Assembly (NCBI RefSeq): GCF_015207425.1
Contig: NZ_JADEWZ010000009.1
Coordinates: 62,001-126,000, forward strand
Origin: Lusitaniella coriacea LEGE 07157
GTDB lineage: Bacteria; Cyanobacteriota; Cyanobacteriia; Cyanobacteriales; Spirulinaceae
Length of the DNA: 64,000 nt
Direction: 5' to 3'
Shown here: piece after piece, positions 10,366 through 20,004 of the stretch
Layout of the letters: every line of letters begins with the position of its first letter
Position numbering within the stretch: the stretch's first letter is position 1
Translations under genes and position numbers: made by a program
Notes under the pieces: generated by a model
What the model was told of the DNA's origin: nothing
Database searches by the model: none
What the model saw: the letters and a program-made list of their open reading frames with translations, nothing else

Positions 10366-10439
10366 ATGTAGCAGTTCCCCATCTATCGACAGCAGCCCAA
10401 AGCCGCTAACCCGTTAACGCTCTAGAGGTAGTTCCTTAC

Positions 10440-11777
10440 ATGGTCGTCAGTCGCGATAAAACCCCCACTGCTCAAGAAACATTTATGCAAATGGCGCAAG
10501 CTGCCGGTCTGAGAAGCCGGATTCTTGTGACTGTTGGTTTGCTTATTTTAGTCCGCTTCGGCGTTCAAATCCCTGTTCCTGGAATTGACCGAGCTGCTTT
10601 TGCCAATGTCATTCAAAATAATCCCGTTATCGGGTTTTTAGACATTTTTTCTGGAGGCGGTCTTTCCGCACTAGGTATCTTCGCGTTGGGCATTTTGCCT
10701 TTTATTAACGCTTCGATTATCATGCAGCTTTTGACTGCGGCGATTCCTTCCCTAGAAAACCTGCAAAAAAATGAAGGGGAAGCAGGACGGAGGAAAATTT
10801 CGCAAATTACCCGCTATGTAGCCCTTGGGTGGTGTATTGCGCAAAGTGCGGGAATCGCTTTTTGGCTTCAGAATAGCGGAGTTGCGAGAAACCCCGGACT
10901 CTTTTTCGTTGCGGAAACGGCTCTGGCGATTACCGCAGGGTCGATGTTTGTGATGTGGGTTTCGGAAATTATCACCGAGCGAGGCATCGGAAATGGTGCT
11001 TCGTTGCTGATTTTTGTCAATATTGTTGCTGTTCTTCCTAAAACCTTGGGAAATACGGTTGCCTTTGCCCAAGAAAATGGACGAGAAGCTGTTGCGCAGG
11101 TTGTCGCTTTGCTTCTGGTTTTCCTGGTGATGATTGTGATGATTGTCTTTGTTCAAGAAGGAACTCGTCGCATTCCGATTATTTCAGCTCGCCGCCAAGT
11201 GGGTAAGCGTTTATATCGGGAACGGAAAAATTATTTGCCCTTGCGCCTGAACCAAGGGGGTGTAATGCCGATCATTTTTGCTTCTGCTGTTTTAATTGTT
11301 CCTTATTCCTTGGCTCAATTTACAGCTAACTCAGAGCAAACTGGGATTTTGGGTCAGGTGAGTCGAGTGTTAGGGGCTATTTCAACTGCGCTGCAACCCG
11401 GTCAATGGCAATATATTGTTTTCTACTTAACATTGATTGTTTTCTTTAGCTATTTCTATGCATCCTTGATTGTCAATCCAGTGGATATGTCCCAAAACCT
11501 GAAGAAAATGGGAGCGAGCATTCCGGGAATTCGTCCGGGGAAAGCCACGAGCGAATATTTGGAAGGCGTTTTAAATCGCTTAACGTTCCTTGGGGCGATC
11601 TTTCTAGGGATTGTGGCAACGGTTCCGACTGCGGTTGAGAGCGCAACTGGGGTCGCAACTTTTCGAGGATTTGGAGCGACTTCACTCTTGATTTTGGTTG
11701 GGGTTGCAATTGATACGGCAAAACAAATTCAAACCTATGTTATTTCCCAACGCTATGAGGGCATGGTGAAGAAATAA
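10440..11777 (+). CDS. secY: Preprotein translocase subunit SecY
   Basis: Channel subunit of the Sec translocon; in cyanobacteria it serves both plasma and thylakoid membranes. The 445 residues have about ten hydrophobic segments, the GIDRAAFANV first-loop region, the plug/TM2 segment GLSALGIFALGILPFINASIIMQ and the cytosolic GIGNGASLLIF loop. The tail ISQRYEGMVKK is typical. TCTAGAGGTAG lies upstream of the ATG. Confidence 0.98.
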   Translation: MVVSRDKTPTAQETFMQMAQAAGLRSRILVTVGLLILVRFGVQIPVPGIDRAAFANVIQNNPVIGFLDIFSGGGLSALGIFALGILPFINASIIMQLLTAAIPSLENLQKNEGEAGRRKISQITRYVALGWCIAQSAGIAFWLQNSGVARNPGLFFVAETALAITAGSMFVMWVSEIITERGIGNGASLLIFVNIVAVLPKTLGNTVAFAQENGREAVAQVVALLLVFLVMIVMIVFVQEGTRRIPIISARRQVGKRLYRERKNYLPLRLNQGGVMPIIFASAVLIVPYSLAQFTANSEQTGILGQVSRVLGAISTALQPGQWQYIVFYLTLIVFFSYFYASLIVNPVDMSQNLKKMGASIPGIRPGKATSEYLEGVLNRLTFLGAIFLGIVATVPTAVESATGVATFRGFGATSLLILVGVAIDTAKQIQTYVISQRYEGMVKK

Positions 11778-11911
11778 CAGTTTGGAGTGAAGGACTGGGG
11801 ATGGGAAAAGCACCAATCAAAAATTTTGAGAAGAAATTATTTTGGGATTAGCGAGTGCAGTCCTCTCGATAACTCAAGGCGAACACCTAGCACATCGAAG
11901 GACGACTTTAA

Positions 11912-12478
11912 ATGACGAAACGATTGATTTTCCTTGGACCTCCTGGCGCGGGGAAAGGGACACAAGCCCAAAAGTTGGCAAAAATGCTTGGGGTTCCCCA
12001 TATTTCTACAGGGGCTATTTTGCGTGAGGCGACGAAAGCGGGAACTCCCCTTGGAAAAAAGGCACAAAATTATATGAATCGAGGGGAATTGGTTCCCGAT
12101 GCGTTGATGCTGGATTTGATTCGGGAGCGCTTGCAGCAGACGGATGTACAGAAAGGTTGGATTTTGGATGGTTTTCCCCGGAACGTTCAGCAGGCAACTT
12201 TTTTGGAGGCGCTGCTAGCAGAACTCAATCAGTCACCCGATTGCGTTCTCGATTTGGATGTTCCAGATGAGGTTATTGTTACTCGCCTGTTGGCACGGGG
12301 ACGAAAGGATGATAACGAAGAGACGATTCGCCGGCGTTTGGAGGTGTATCGGGAACAAACAGCTCCTGTTAGTAATTTCTACCGCGATCGCGCGTGCTTA
12401 CAATTGGTGGATGGAAACCAGTTACCCGAAGCAGTGGCTCTAGCATTACAGCAAATCGTGGGTCAGTCTCACGAGTGA
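11912..12478 (+). CDS. adk: Adenylate kinase
   Basis: Interconverts ATP plus AMP with two ADP. The P-loop [10 protein letters not shown] lies at residues 8-17, followed by the AMP-binding region ([11 protein letters not shown]) and the DGFPRN motif. At 188 residues it is the short form, without the zinc-type LID insertion. It sits between secY and infA. The map gene often found here in other phyla is missing. Confidence 0.97.
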   Translation: MTKRLIFLGPPGAGKGTQAQKLAKMLGVPHISTGAILREATKAGTPLGKKAQNYMNRGELVPDALMLDLIRERLQQTDVQKGWILDGFPRNVQQATFLEALLAELNQSPDCVLDLDVPDEVIVTRLLARGRKDDNEETIRRRLEVYREQTAPVSNFYRDRACLQLVDGNQLPEAVALALQQIVGQSHE

Positions 12479-12608
12479 AGTTGTTAATTTTTGATAAAAT
12501 ATATTAAACATCACAGACAAGTTAAAGCATCCCGATCTTCAGGGTAAAAAAACTGAAGGTATGGGGATTGCTCGCATTTTGTAACCATCAATTGAGGCTA
12601 TTAGTAAA

Positions 12609-12833
12609 TTGTCTAAACAAGATTTGATAGAAATGGAGGGTACAGTCACTGAATCCCTTCCCAACGCCATGTTCAGAGTCGATCTCGACAACGGATATAA
12701 CGTTCTCGCTCACATCTCTGGTAAGATTCGCCGGAACTATATTAAAATCCTGCCGGGCGATCGCGTCAAGGTGGAATTAACCCCCTACGACTTGACAAAA
12801 GGTCGTATTACCTACCGCCTGCGTAAGAAATAA
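12609..12833 (+). CDS. infA: Translation initiation factor IF-1
   Basis: OB-fold factor that occupies the ribosomal A site during initiation. It has 74 residues beginning (TTG) [22 protein letters not shown] and ending [14 protein letters not shown], the standard IF-1 ends. The TTG start is unusual but the protein ends leave no alternative. A CTTCAG/CTGAAG hairpin (12537-12558) lies in the 130-base spacer upstream. Confidence 0.97.
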   Translation: MSKQDLIEMEGTVTESLPNAMFRVDLDNGYNVLAHISGKIRRNYIKILPGDRVKVELTPYDLTKGRITYRLRKK

Positions 12834-12879
12834 GAGGGGTCGATCCCTCAGCAGATTTCTTTAAGAAAAACCTTATTTT

Positions 12880-12909
12880 TTGCTAAAATCAGTATAAATT
12901 AGGTATAAT
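12880..12909 (+). promoter_or_regulatory. Possible internal promoter before rpmJ
   Basis: A perfect TATAAT at 12904-12909 follows a weak -35 (TTGCTA, 12880-12885) at an 18-base spacing in the A/T-rich gap between infA and rpmJ. It could give extra transcription of the rpmJ-rpsM-rpsK-rpoA segment. Motif evidence only. Confidence 0.45.
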
Positions 12910-12939
12910 AAAAAGCTTGCAGTGTTGCCAAAATTAGGC

Positions 12940-13053
12940 ATGAAAGTTAGAGCATCAGTCAAAAAAATTTGTGAGAAATGCCGCGTCATCCGTCGTCGCG
13001 GTCGAGTAATGGTGATCTGTCCTAATCCCAAGCACAAACAGCGTCAGGGTTAG
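12940..13053 (+). CDS. rpmJ: Ribosomal protein L36
   Basis: The 37-residue zinc-ribbon protein of the large subunit. It reads [14 protein letters not shown] and ends NPKHKQRQG; Cys11, Cys14, Cys27 and His32 are the zinc ligands of the C+ form. It is short enough to be missed by gene callers. It sits in its normal place between infA and rpsM. Confidence 0.95.
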   Translation: MKVRASVKKICEKCRVIRRRGRVMVICPNPKHKQRQG

Positions 13054-13144
13054 ATTCAGATTACTTCCTTTGTCATAAGACCACGAGAAACAATCATTCT
13101 CAAATTATGTAGCCCAGAAAACGCAGAACTTAGGGAGAAAAAGC

Positions 13145-13528
13145 GTGGCACGGATAGCTGGAATAGATCTTCCGCGCGAAAAGCGCGTTGAGATCGCCCT
13201 GACCTATATCTATGGTATTGGTTTGTCGCGATCGCATCAGATCTTAGGAAAAACGGGAGTCAACCCCGATACTCGCGTTAGAGACTTGACCGACGAGCAA
13301 GTAACCGCTCTACGCTCCTTCATTGAAGCTAATTATCAAATTGAAGGAGATCTGAGGCGCTGGGAATCCATGAATATCAAGCGATTAGCTGATATCGGAA
13401 CCTATCGCGGTCGCCGTCATCGTCAAGGGTTGCCCGTTCGGGGACAGCGAACCCGAACCAACGCGCGTACCCGCCGGGGTAGAAGACTCACCGTCGCAGG
13501 CAAGAAAAAAGCCAGTGCTAAGAAATAA
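13145..13528 (+). CDS. rpsM: Ribosomal protein S13
   Basis: Head protein of the small subunit contacting tRNA and forming an intersubunit bridge. The start is GTG at 13145 after TAGGGAGAAA. The 127 residues begin [22 protein letters not shown] and carry the [18 protein letters not shown] signature. Confidence 0.97.
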   Translation: MARIAGIDLPREKRVEIALTYIYGIGLSRSHQILGKTGVNPDTRVRDLTDEQVTALRSFIEANYQIEGDLRRWESMNIKRLADIGTYRGRRHRQGLPVRGQRTRTNARTRRGRRLTVAGKKKASAKK

Positions 13529-13575
13529 TTCACCCTGTGAATTAATCCAGACCTTACGAACATCAAACAAGCAAG

Positions 13576-13968
13576 ATGGCGCGACCAACAAAAAAAAGCG
13601 GTACCAAAAAGCACAAACGCAATGTTCCCAATGGAGTAGCCCATATTCGCTCCACCTTCAACAACACCATTGTTACCATTTCAGATTCGAGAGGAGATGT
13701 GATTTCCTGGGCATCTTCAGGCTCTAGCGGCTTCAAAGGTGCAAAAAAAGGAACTCCCTTTGCCGCTCAAACAGCAGCAGACAATGCAGCAAAGCGCGCA
13801 ATCGAGCAAGGAATGCGTCAGCTAGAAGTGATGGTTAGCGGGCCGGGAGCGGGGCGAGAAACAGCCATTCGAGCGCTTCAAGCCGCCGGACTTGAAATTA
13901 CGCTGATTCGGGATGTAACGCCGATTCCCCATAATGGCTGCCGACCTCCTAAACGCCGTCGAGTTTAG
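13576..13968 (+). CDS. rpsK: Ribosomal protein S11
   Basis: Platform protein at the E site. The 130 residues include [20 protein letters not shown] and end in the S11 signature [16 protein letters not shown]. The order S13-S11-RpoA-L17 is the bacterial alpha operon without rpsD. Confidence 0.97.
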   Translation: MARPTKKSGTKKHKRNVPNGVAHIRSTFNNTIVTISDSRGDVISWASSGSSGFKGAKKGTPFAAQTAADNAAKRAIEQGMRQLEVMVSGPGAGRETAIRALQAAGLEITLIRDVTPIPHNGCRPPKRRRV

Positions 13969-14061
13969 TCATTGCTCGGTCATTCGCCCAACTGGCGTAT
14001 TGACACTACAGCGATACAAATAACCGACAACGAACAACGGATAAACAAGGGAGGTCGCTCC

Positions 14062-15006
14062 GTGGCGCAGTTTCAAATTGAGTGTGTAGAATCTAAAACT
14101 AACAAAAACCAAAGTCAATATAGCCGATTTGTCATCGAACCTCTAGAGCGAGGTCAAGGTACGACTGTCGGTAACGCCCTTCGGCGCGTTCTCTTGGCAA
14201 ACTTAGAAGGCGCGGCAGTGACCGCCGTGCGAATCGCTGGGGTGAGCCACGAATTTGCCACCATTCCGGGGGTACGCGAGGACGTTCTTGAAATTCTGCT
14301 CAACATGAAAGAACTGGTTTTTCAAAGCTTTGCCTCCGGGCCCCAGATTGGTCGCCTAACCGCAACCGGTCCTGCCACAATTACGGCGGGCGATTTCGAT
14401 CTCCCTTCAGAAGTGGCAATTGTTGACAAAAACCAGTATGTTGCCATCTTGGCTGAGGGAGCAAAACTGGAGATGGAATTTCGGATCGAACGGGGCAAAG
14501 GCTACCAAGCTGTCGAGCGAAGACGAGATGAGCCAACCTCATTGGACTTTCTGCAAATCGATGCAGTATTTATGCCAGTGAGCAAGGTGAATTACCGGGT
14601 TGAGGATGCGCTGGTCGAAGGAGCCATTTCTAAAGATCGCCTGATTTTAGATATTTGGACGAACGGCAGCATTAAACCCGAAGAAGCCCTCTCGCAAGCG
14701 GCCGATATTGTGGTCGATTTGTTTAATCCGCTAAAAGATTTAACCCTAGAAGCGATCCAAGAAGACCAGCCTGCCGACGAGGATCCGACCAGTCAAATTC
14801 CCATCGAAGAGTTGCAACTCTCAGTTCGAGCCTATAACTGTCTCAAACGGGCGCAAATCAATTCTGTTGCTGACCTACTCGACTATAGCCAAGAAGACCT
14901 TTTGGAAATCAAAAACTTCGGTCAAAAGTCAGCAGAGGAAGTGATCGAAGCCTTACAGCAGCGATTAGGAATCACTTTACCCCAGGAAAAATCCGGTAAA
15001 GGTTAA
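14062..15006 (+). CDS. rpoA: RNA polymerase alpha subunit
   Basis: Assembly and regulatory subunit of RNA polymerase. I chose GTG at 14062 because GGGAGG at 14049-14054 precedes it and the protein then starts VAQFQIECVES, the usual cyanobacterial beginning. A longer frame to 13972 adds 30 unlike residues. The 314 residues comprise the N-terminal dimerisation domain (LERGQGTTVGNALRRVLL) and the C-terminal helix-hairpin-helix domain (LKRAQINSVADLLDYS). Confidence 0.97.
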   Translation: MAQFQIECVESKTNKNQSQYSRFVIEPLERGQGTTVGNALRRVLLANLEGAAVTAVRIAGVSHEFATIPGVREDVLEILLNMKELVFQSFASGPQIGRLTATGPATITAGDFDLPSEVAIVDKNQYVAILAEGAKLEMEFRIERGKGYQAVERRRDEPTSLDFLQIDAVFMPVSKVNYRVEDALVEGAISKDRLILDIWTNGSIKPEEALSQAADIVVDLFNPLKDLTLEAIQEDQPADEDPTSQIPIEELQLSVRAYNCLKRAQINSVADLLDYSQEDLLEIKNFGQKSAEEVIEALQQRLGITLPQEKSGKG

Positions 15007-15042
15007 ACCCCCAAGGAGAAGTTTACAGAAGGATAAAGTCAA

Positions 15043-15393
15043 ATGCGTCATCGATGTCGTGTTCCCCGATTGGGATTACCCGCAGACCAACGTCGAGCCT
15101 TACTTCGGTCCCTGGCGACCGAAGTTATTCGTCACGGTCAGATTAAAACAACGAAAGCACGAGCTAAAGCCGTTCGTTCTGAAGTCGATCGAATGATTGC
15201 CCTTGCTAAAAATGGTTCTCTTGCCTCTCGCCGCCGAGCCTTGGGCTATCTCCATGATAAGCAATTGGTCCACGCGCTGTTTGCTGAAGCTCAGGAGCGT
15301 TACGGCAATCGTCAAGGGGGCTATACCCGCGTTATCCGAACGAAGCGTCGGCGGGGCGATAATGCTGAGATGGCAATTATCGAGCTTGTTTGA
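15043..15393 (+). CDS. rplQ: Ribosomal protein L17
   Basis: Large-subunit protein near the tunnel exit. The 116 residues start [20 protein letters not shown] and contain [16 protein letters not shown], both L17 signatures. It is followed after 33 bases by truA. Confidence 0.96.
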   Translation: MRHRCRVPRLGLPADQRRALLRSLATEVIRHGQIKTTKARAKAVRSEVDRMIALAKNGSLASRRRALGYLHDKQLVHALFAEAQERYGNRQGGYTRVIRTKRRRGDNAEMAIIELV

Positions 15394-15426
15394 TTGTTTA
15401 TCGCGAGAATCAAACAATAACGACCC

Positions 15427-16236
15427 ATGACCCATCGTCAGCAGCGAGTTGCCTTAGTCGTCCAATACCTGGGAACTCGTTTTCAGGGTTGGCAGCGACA
15501 GCCAAGCCAACGAACCGTACAGGAAGAAATTGAGGGCGCGATCGCGTCCATAGTCGGACAACCTGTTACCTTATACGGTGCGGGTCGTACCGACTCAGGG
15601 GTACACGCGGCTGCTCAAGTCGCTCATTTTAATACGGACAGTCCAATCCCCGCCCATAAATGGGCAACGGTTTTAAACCACCGCCTGCCGCAAGATATCC
15701 TGATTCGGGCTTCTGCTGAAGTGCCTTCAACTTGGCACGCTCGCTTCTCCGCCCTTTGGCGACGATACCGCTATAACCTCTATACCGCTAAACAGCCCAA
15801 CTTGTTTGTTGACCCCTTTTGTTGGCATTATTATCATGCTCCTCTAGAGGAAAAGCTGATCCAATCCGCACTGACCCCTCTACTGGGACATCATCATCTC
15901 GCCGCATTTCGCCGTGCTGGTTCTAACAGAAAGCATTCTTGGGTCGAAATTCAAGCAGTTGAATGTACGAGAAATGAGTCTTTTATCCAACTTGAGATTC
16001 AAGCAAACGGTTTTTTATACGGCATGGTGCGGTTATTAGTGGGAATGCTAGTAGAAGTCGGTAGCGGGCGACGCTCCTTAGAAAGTTTTGCTGATATTTG
16101 GATTAACCAACGGCGAGAACAGGTCAAATATTCCGCACCTGCGAAAGGCTTATGCTTATTGAGAGTGGGATATCCAGAGTTCCCCTTTCCCCAAGAAGTA
16201 TGGTTCGATACTCAGCCCCAATTTGTCTTTGGTTAA
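15427..16236 (+). CDS. truA: tRNA pseudouridine(38-40) synthase
   Basis: Isomerises uridines 38-40 in the anticodon arm of tRNAs. The 269 residues have the catalytic-loop motif GAGRTDSGVHA, with the nucleophile Asp56, and the FRRAGSNRKHSW and FLYGMVRLLVG segments of the family. It lies inside the ribosomal operon between rplQ and rplM, a common cyanobacterial arrangement. Confidence 0.95.
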   Translation: MTHRQQRVALVVQYLGTRFQGWQRQPSQRTVQEEIEGAIASIVGQPVTLYGAGRTDSGVHAAAQVAHFNTDSPIPAHKWATVLNHRLPQDILIRASAEVPSTWHARFSALWRRYRYNLYTAKQPNLFVDPFCWHYYHAPLEEKLIQSALTPLLGHHHLAAFRRAGSNRKHSWVEIQAVECTRNESFIQLEIQANGFLYGMVRLLVGMLVEVGSGRRSLESFADIWINQRREQVKYSAPAKGLCLLRVGYPEFPFPQEVWFDTQPQFVFG

Positions 16237-16275
16237 TTCACTAGGAATTGCTATATTACCCAACCCACAAAGAAA

Positions 16276-16731
16276 ATGGAAAAGACACTCCTTCCAACCC
16301 CAGAAACTCTAGATAAAAAATGGTATGTTGTAAACGCAGCAGACCAGCGTCTCGGTCGCCTAGCCACCGAAATTGCCACAATCCTTAGAGGTAAGAACAA
16401 ACCCACATTTACGCCTCATATGGATACCGGAGACTTCGTAGTTGTGGTCAACGCAGAAAAAGTTATGGTGACAGGGAAAAAGCGCTCGCAAAAACTCTAT
16501 CATCGTCATTCCGGACGACCGGGCGGCATGAAAGTAGAGACGTTTGCCAAACTGCAAGATCGCATTCCAGAGCGAATTATCGAAAAAGCCGTTCGGGGAA
16601 TGCTGCCTAAAAATTCCTTGGGTCGCAAGCTCTTTACTAAGTTAAAAGTTTACGCAGGTCCAGAGCATCCTCACCAAGCTCAACAGCCTGAAGAATTAAC
16701 CATCAATACAATTCCAACTGGAGAGAACTAA
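16276..16731 (+). CDS. rplM: Ribosomal protein L13
   Basis: Early-assembly large-subunit protein. The 151 residues carry [31 protein letters not shown] and [19 protein letters not shown]. It overlaps rpsI by one base (TAATG), so the pair is coupled. Confidence 0.97.
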   Translation: MEKTLLPTPETLDKKWYVVNAADQRLGRLATEIATILRGKNKPTFTPHMDTGDFVVVVNAEKVMVTGKKRSQKLYHRHSGRPGGMKVETFAKLQDRIPERIIEKAVRGMLPKNSLGRKLFTKLKVYAGPEHPHQAQQPEELTINTIPTGEN

Positions 16732-17144
16732 TGCAAGCAACTGATGTAAACGATAGAGTGGTGTATTGGGGAACGGGTCGTCGTAAAAGTTCGGTTGCTC
16801 GCGTTCGCCTAGTGCCTGGTAACGGTGAACTCGTTGTCAATGGCAAGCCTGGGAATATTTATTTCAACCAAAATCCCGGCTATTTAGCAATTACCAAGGC
16901 TCCTTTAGAAACCTTGGGCTTAGAAAATGAGTATGACATCCTTGTCAAAGCTCATGGTGGCGGACTGACTGGACAATCAGATGCAGTTCGATTGGGCGTG
17001 GCGAGAGCCTTATGTCAACTCGATCCTGAAAATAGGAAACCCTTGAAGACAGAGGGGTATCTGACTCGCGACCCCCGTTCTAAAGAGCGGAAAAAATATG
17101 GTTTGAAAAAAGCTCGTAAAGCACCGCAATACTCCAAGCGTTAA
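16731..17144 (+). CDS. rpsI: Ribosomal protein S9
   Basis: Head protein of the small subunit whose basic C-terminal tail reaches P-site tRNA. The 137 residues have [34 protein letters not shown] and the tail [17 protein letters not shown]. Confidence 0.97.
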   Translation: MQATDVNDRVVYWGTGRRKSSVARVRLVPGNGELVVNGKPGNIYFNQNPGYLAITKAPLETLGLENEYDILVKAHGGGLTGQSDAVRLGVARALCQLDPENRKPLKTEGYLTRDPRSKERKKYGLKKARKAPQYSKR

Positions 17145-17270
17145 TTGGAGAGTTAGCAATGGGAGGCGGAGAAAGGCTATAATTATTAGTCAGTATTTTT
17201 AGTTATCGATCTGCCTCTTCAACTATTTTCAAACCTTAAATCATAAATCTTTAAGAAAGGGTAAAAAGTT

Positions 17271-17534
17271 ATGCCTAAACCTGATATTCATCCAAAGTGG
17301 TATCCCGATGCAAAAGTGATTTGCAACGGCGAAGTTGTGATGCACGTCGGTTCCACACAGCCAGAAATCAACGTGGAAATCTGGTCTGGGAATCATCCGT
17401 TTTATACAGGAACTCAAAAAATCATCGATACGGAAGGGAGAGTCGAACGTTTCATGCGTAAGTATGGAATGCTCTCTGATACAGACGCGACCCAAGACTC
17501 TGAGACAGATTCTACAGATTCTCAAGAGAAATAG
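17271..17534 (+). CDS. rpmE: Ribosomal protein L31, zinc-free type
   Basis: Bridge protein between the subunits. The 87 residues start MPKPDIHPKWYPDAKVICNG and include VEIWSGNHPFYTGTQK. Zinc-type L31 has CxxC-like cysteines; here the position before SGNHPF is Trp, the second is Asn, and only one Cys remains, so this is the C-minus form seen in cyanobacteria. The tail is acidic and Ser/Thr-rich. A strong hairpin follows it and probably ends the operon. Confidence 0.95.
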   Translation: MPKPDIHPKWYPDAKVICNGEVVMHVGSTQPEINVEIWSGNHPFYTGTQKIIDTEGRVERFMRKYGMLSDTDATQDSETDSTDSQEK

Positions 17535-17553
17535 CGCAAATACAGCCTTTGTT

Positions 17554-17578
17554 AACCCAGCAGAATCTCTGCTGGGTT
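17554..17578 (+). terminator. Terminator hairpin after rpmE
   Basis: AACCCAGCAGA (17554-17564) and TCTGCTGGGTT (17568-17578) form a perfect 11-bp stem with a 3-base loop, 20 bases after the rpmE stop. Only a weak T-rich stretch follows. Its position at the end of the ribosomal cluster and before prfA supports a transcription end. Confidence 0.75.
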
Positions 17579-17683
17579 AATTGCGTTTATAACGACAAGA
17601 AATTTTTCCGATCTGGGTGGAAATAGAGGTTTTTTTAATAACTGAGTTTCCTCTTGTTTATTTCCCATTACCTAAAATTTGTC

Positions 17684-18787
17684 ATGGCTGAATCTTACGT
17701 ATTAGATAAACTGAAATCCGTCGAGCAAACCTTTGAAGAATTAACGCGCCGTTTAGCCGATCCGGATGTGATTAGTAACTCGAATGAATTGCAGCGCGTT
17801 GCAAAGGCACGTTCCTCTTTAGAAGAAACGGTGAACGTTTACGAAGAATGGAAAGCGGCTCAAGAAGAGTTAACCGGAGCAAGAGAGGTTCTTAAGGAAT
17901 CCGCTCAAGATTCGGAGTTACAGGAAATGGCGATCGCGGAAGTGAAAGAATTAGAAGAGAAACTGGAAACTTTAGAAGCCCAGTTAAAAGTTCTCTTACT
18001 CCCGCGCGATCCCAACGATGATAAAAATACCATGCTCGAAATTCGTGCGGGGACGGGGGGAGACGAGGCGAGTATTTGGGCGGGAGATTTGGTGCGAATG
18101 TATTCCCGTTACGGAGAGTCGCAAAATTGGAAAGTGTCTTTGGTCAGCGAGTCTTTGGCGGATATGGGCGGTTTTAAGGAAGCGGTTTTGGAAATCCAAG
18201 GCGATCGCGTCTATAGCAAGCTGAAGTTTGAAGCGGGGGTACATCGGGTTCAGCGCGTCCCTGTCACCGAGGGAGGCGGGCGCGTTCACACATCTACTGC
18301 GACAGTTGCAGTGATGCCAGAAGTGAATGAGGTTGAGGTGCAAATCGATCCCAAAGAGATTGATATTAGCACCGCGCGATCGGGGGGTGCAGGGGGACAA
18401 AACGTGAACAAAGTGGAAACAGCAGTCGATTTATTCCACAAACCCACGGGAATCCGCGTTTTTTGTACGGAGGAGCGCTCGCAATTGCAAAACCGCGAAA
18501 GGGCGATGCAAATTTTACGGGCAAAACTTTACGAAATGAAATTGCGCGAACAGCAAGAAGCCGTAACCGATCTGCGGCGCTCTCAAGTGGGGACGGGAGC
18601 GCGTTCTGAGAAAATTCGCACCTACAACTATAAAGATAATCGGGTAACCGACCACCGATTGGGGCAAAATTTTGATTTGGCAAGCGCACTCGAAGGGAAT
18701 ATCGACACGATGATTCAATCCTGTATTTCTCAGGATCAACAGCAGCAATTGGAGCAGCTCGCTACATCTTCTAGCTCTGTCAATTAA
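17684..18787 (+). CDS. prfA: Peptide chain release factor 1
   Basis: Releases finished proteins at UAA and UAG codons. ATG at 17684 gives [20 protein letters not shown], the normal start; a TTG 30 bases upstream would add unlike residues. The 367 residues carry the catalytic GGQ at 237-239 within [16 protein letters not shown] and the [12 protein letters not shown] region. The protein is full length. Confidence 0.97.
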   Translation: MAESYVLDKLKSVEQTFEELTRRLADPDVISNSNELQRVAKARSSLEETVNVYEEWKAAQEELTGAREVLKESAQDSELQEMAIAEVKELEEKLETLEAQLKVLLLPRDPNDDKNTMLEIRAGTGGDEASIWAGDLVRMYSRYGESQNWKVSLVSESLADMGGFKEAVLEIQGDRVYSKLKFEAGVHRVQRVPVTEGGGRVHTSTATVAVMPEVNEVEVQIDPKEIDISTARSGGAGGQNVNKVETAVDLFHKPTGIRVFCTEERSQLQNRERAMQILRAKLYEMKLREQQEAVTDLRRSQVGTGARSEKIRTYNYKDNRVTDHRLGQNFDLASALEGNIDTMIQSCISQDQQQQLEQLATSSSSVN

Positions 18788-18906
18788 TTGTGTGCCAGGA
18801 GACGCAAGGAATTGAGCGCAACTCACCGTCATTAATGCGGAAATCCGACCTTCCTCTCTGGCGACCCTTTTATTACAATTTATTAAAAAGCTGAGAGGAA
18901 GCAAAG

Positions 18907-19587
18907 ATGAAAATCGATTTAGCGCAAATTTCAAGTCAGTTGGATAGTTCCAACTCTCGCGATCGAATGCTGGCTCTCGCTTATTTGCGGGAGTTTTCCC
19001 CAGAAGAAGCGGTTCCTTTAATCAAAAAGGTGCTATACGATGAGATGCTTCCGGTGCGTTCGATGGCGATTTTTGCCTTGGGCGTTAAACCCACAGAGGA
19101 ATGCTATCCCATTTTGGTGAAACTGCTCGAAACCGACCCCGATTATGGCATTCGCGCGGATGCAGCAGGAGCATTGGGGTATTTAGAGGATAAGCGGGCG
19201 TTTGAACCTCTTGTGCGAGCGTTTTATGAAGATACCGAGTGGTTGGTGCGTTTTAGTGCGGCGGTTTCTTTGGGTAATTTGAAAGATCCACGGGCGCAAA
19301 CAGTATTGCTGAAAGCCCTTAAAAGCGAGGAAGTTTTGCTGCAACAAGCGGCGATTTCTGCCCTGGGGGAAATTGAGGCGGTGGAAACGATTAGCGAACT
19401 CCTGAGTTTTGCCTCTTCAGAGGATTGGTTGGTTCGGTTGCGCTTGGCTTACGCCTTGGGTCATTTACCAGGGGAGAAAAGTCTCTCTGCGCTCAAGTTC
19501 CTGGCAAAAGACAGTCATCCCCAAGTCAGTCAAGCAGCAACAACGGTGTTGGAACGTCTTGATGCGAAGGAATTGGAGGAGAGTTGA
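18907..19587 (+). CDS. HEAT-repeat protein, NblB/bilin-lyase-like
   Basis: The 226-residue soluble protein is built almost wholly of about six HEAT-type helical repeats (for example VRSMAIFALGVKP, IRADAAGALGYLED, VRFSAAVSLGNLKD). PBS-lyase-type HEAT proteins in cyanobacteria include CpcE/F-like bilin lyases and NblB, which acts in phycobilisome degradation. Size and repeat style fit that group, but no residue seen here proves a bilin-related role. A scaffold protein is equally possible. AGAGGAAGC precedes the ATG. Confidence 0.7.
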   Translation: MKIDLAQISSQLDSSNSRDRMLALAYLREFSPEEAVPLIKKVLYDEMLPVRSMAIFALGVKPTEECYPILVKLLETDPDYGIRADAAGALGYLEDKRAFEPLVRAFYEDTEWLVRFSAAVSLGNLKDPRAQTVLLKALKSEEVLLQQAAISALGEIEAVETISELLSFASSEDWLVRLRLAYALGHLPGEKSLSALKFLAKDSHPQVSQAATTVLERLDAKELEES

Positions 19588-19634
19588 AATTACCAATTAC
19601 GCCTGATGAGGTGATAGATAACTGAGATAGCTGT

Positions 19635-19662
19635 TGTCCTAACTGTTCTGGCGACTGCTATA
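19635..19662 (-). repeat. Dispersed repeat, copy 1
   Basis: On the minus strand this reads TATAGCAGTCGCCA, then two variable bases, then ACAGTTAGGACA. It matches the repeats starting at 57247 and 58337 with few differences. Confidence 0.7.
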
Positions 19663-19783
19663 ACTTTTGTTGAGAGGTCGTTCTTTTGTGAGCTACGATT
19701 TGATGGTTTTCGTTCCTAAAATATCATTGCTAGACCGAAACAGCTTTATGGACTGGTATTGGCAGCAAATGGAGTGGGCGGGG

Positions 19784-19810
19784 GATGGCGACGATGGCGA
19801 CGATGGCGAT
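19784..19810 (+). repeat. 9-bp tandem repeat, 3 units
   Basis: GATGGCGAC GATGGCGAC GATGGCGAT, in a region with no supported gene. Confidence 0.75.
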
Positions 19811-20004
19811 CTTGAAGTTTGTGAGTCCCCCGGACTTCGTTTCCTAAAATCTTGATATTGCAGTTTAAATGCCGGAAAGCTTAAACTATCCCCTATGAGC
19901 TTTTCAGAGATAAGCTCTACTCCAGTGAGTTCAAAGCCCGAAGACGCGAGGTTTTCACTAGAACTTCCCTCTCGACTGTAACCTCCGAAACCCTAGAAGA
20001 ACCC

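Larger units (their letters stand above)
19588..20004 (+). other. Intergenic region with repeat relics
   Basis: 417 bases without a convincing gene. It holds a minus-strand copy of a dispersed repeat (19635-19662) and a short tandem repeat: three 9-base units GATGGCGA(C/T) at 19784-19810. A 62-codon frame from TTG at 19667 runs through this repeat but has no family features and no good ribosome-binding site. Confidence 0.6.

Noticed and set aside
13972-14061. N-terminal extension of rpoA
   Set aside because: GGGAGG at 14049-14054 and the family N-terminus favour GTG 14062.
19667-19855. 62-codon ORF with Asp-Gly repeats
   Set aside because: It starts at TTG without a ribosome-binding site, its composition comes from a 9-base tandem repeat, and it has no family resemblance.
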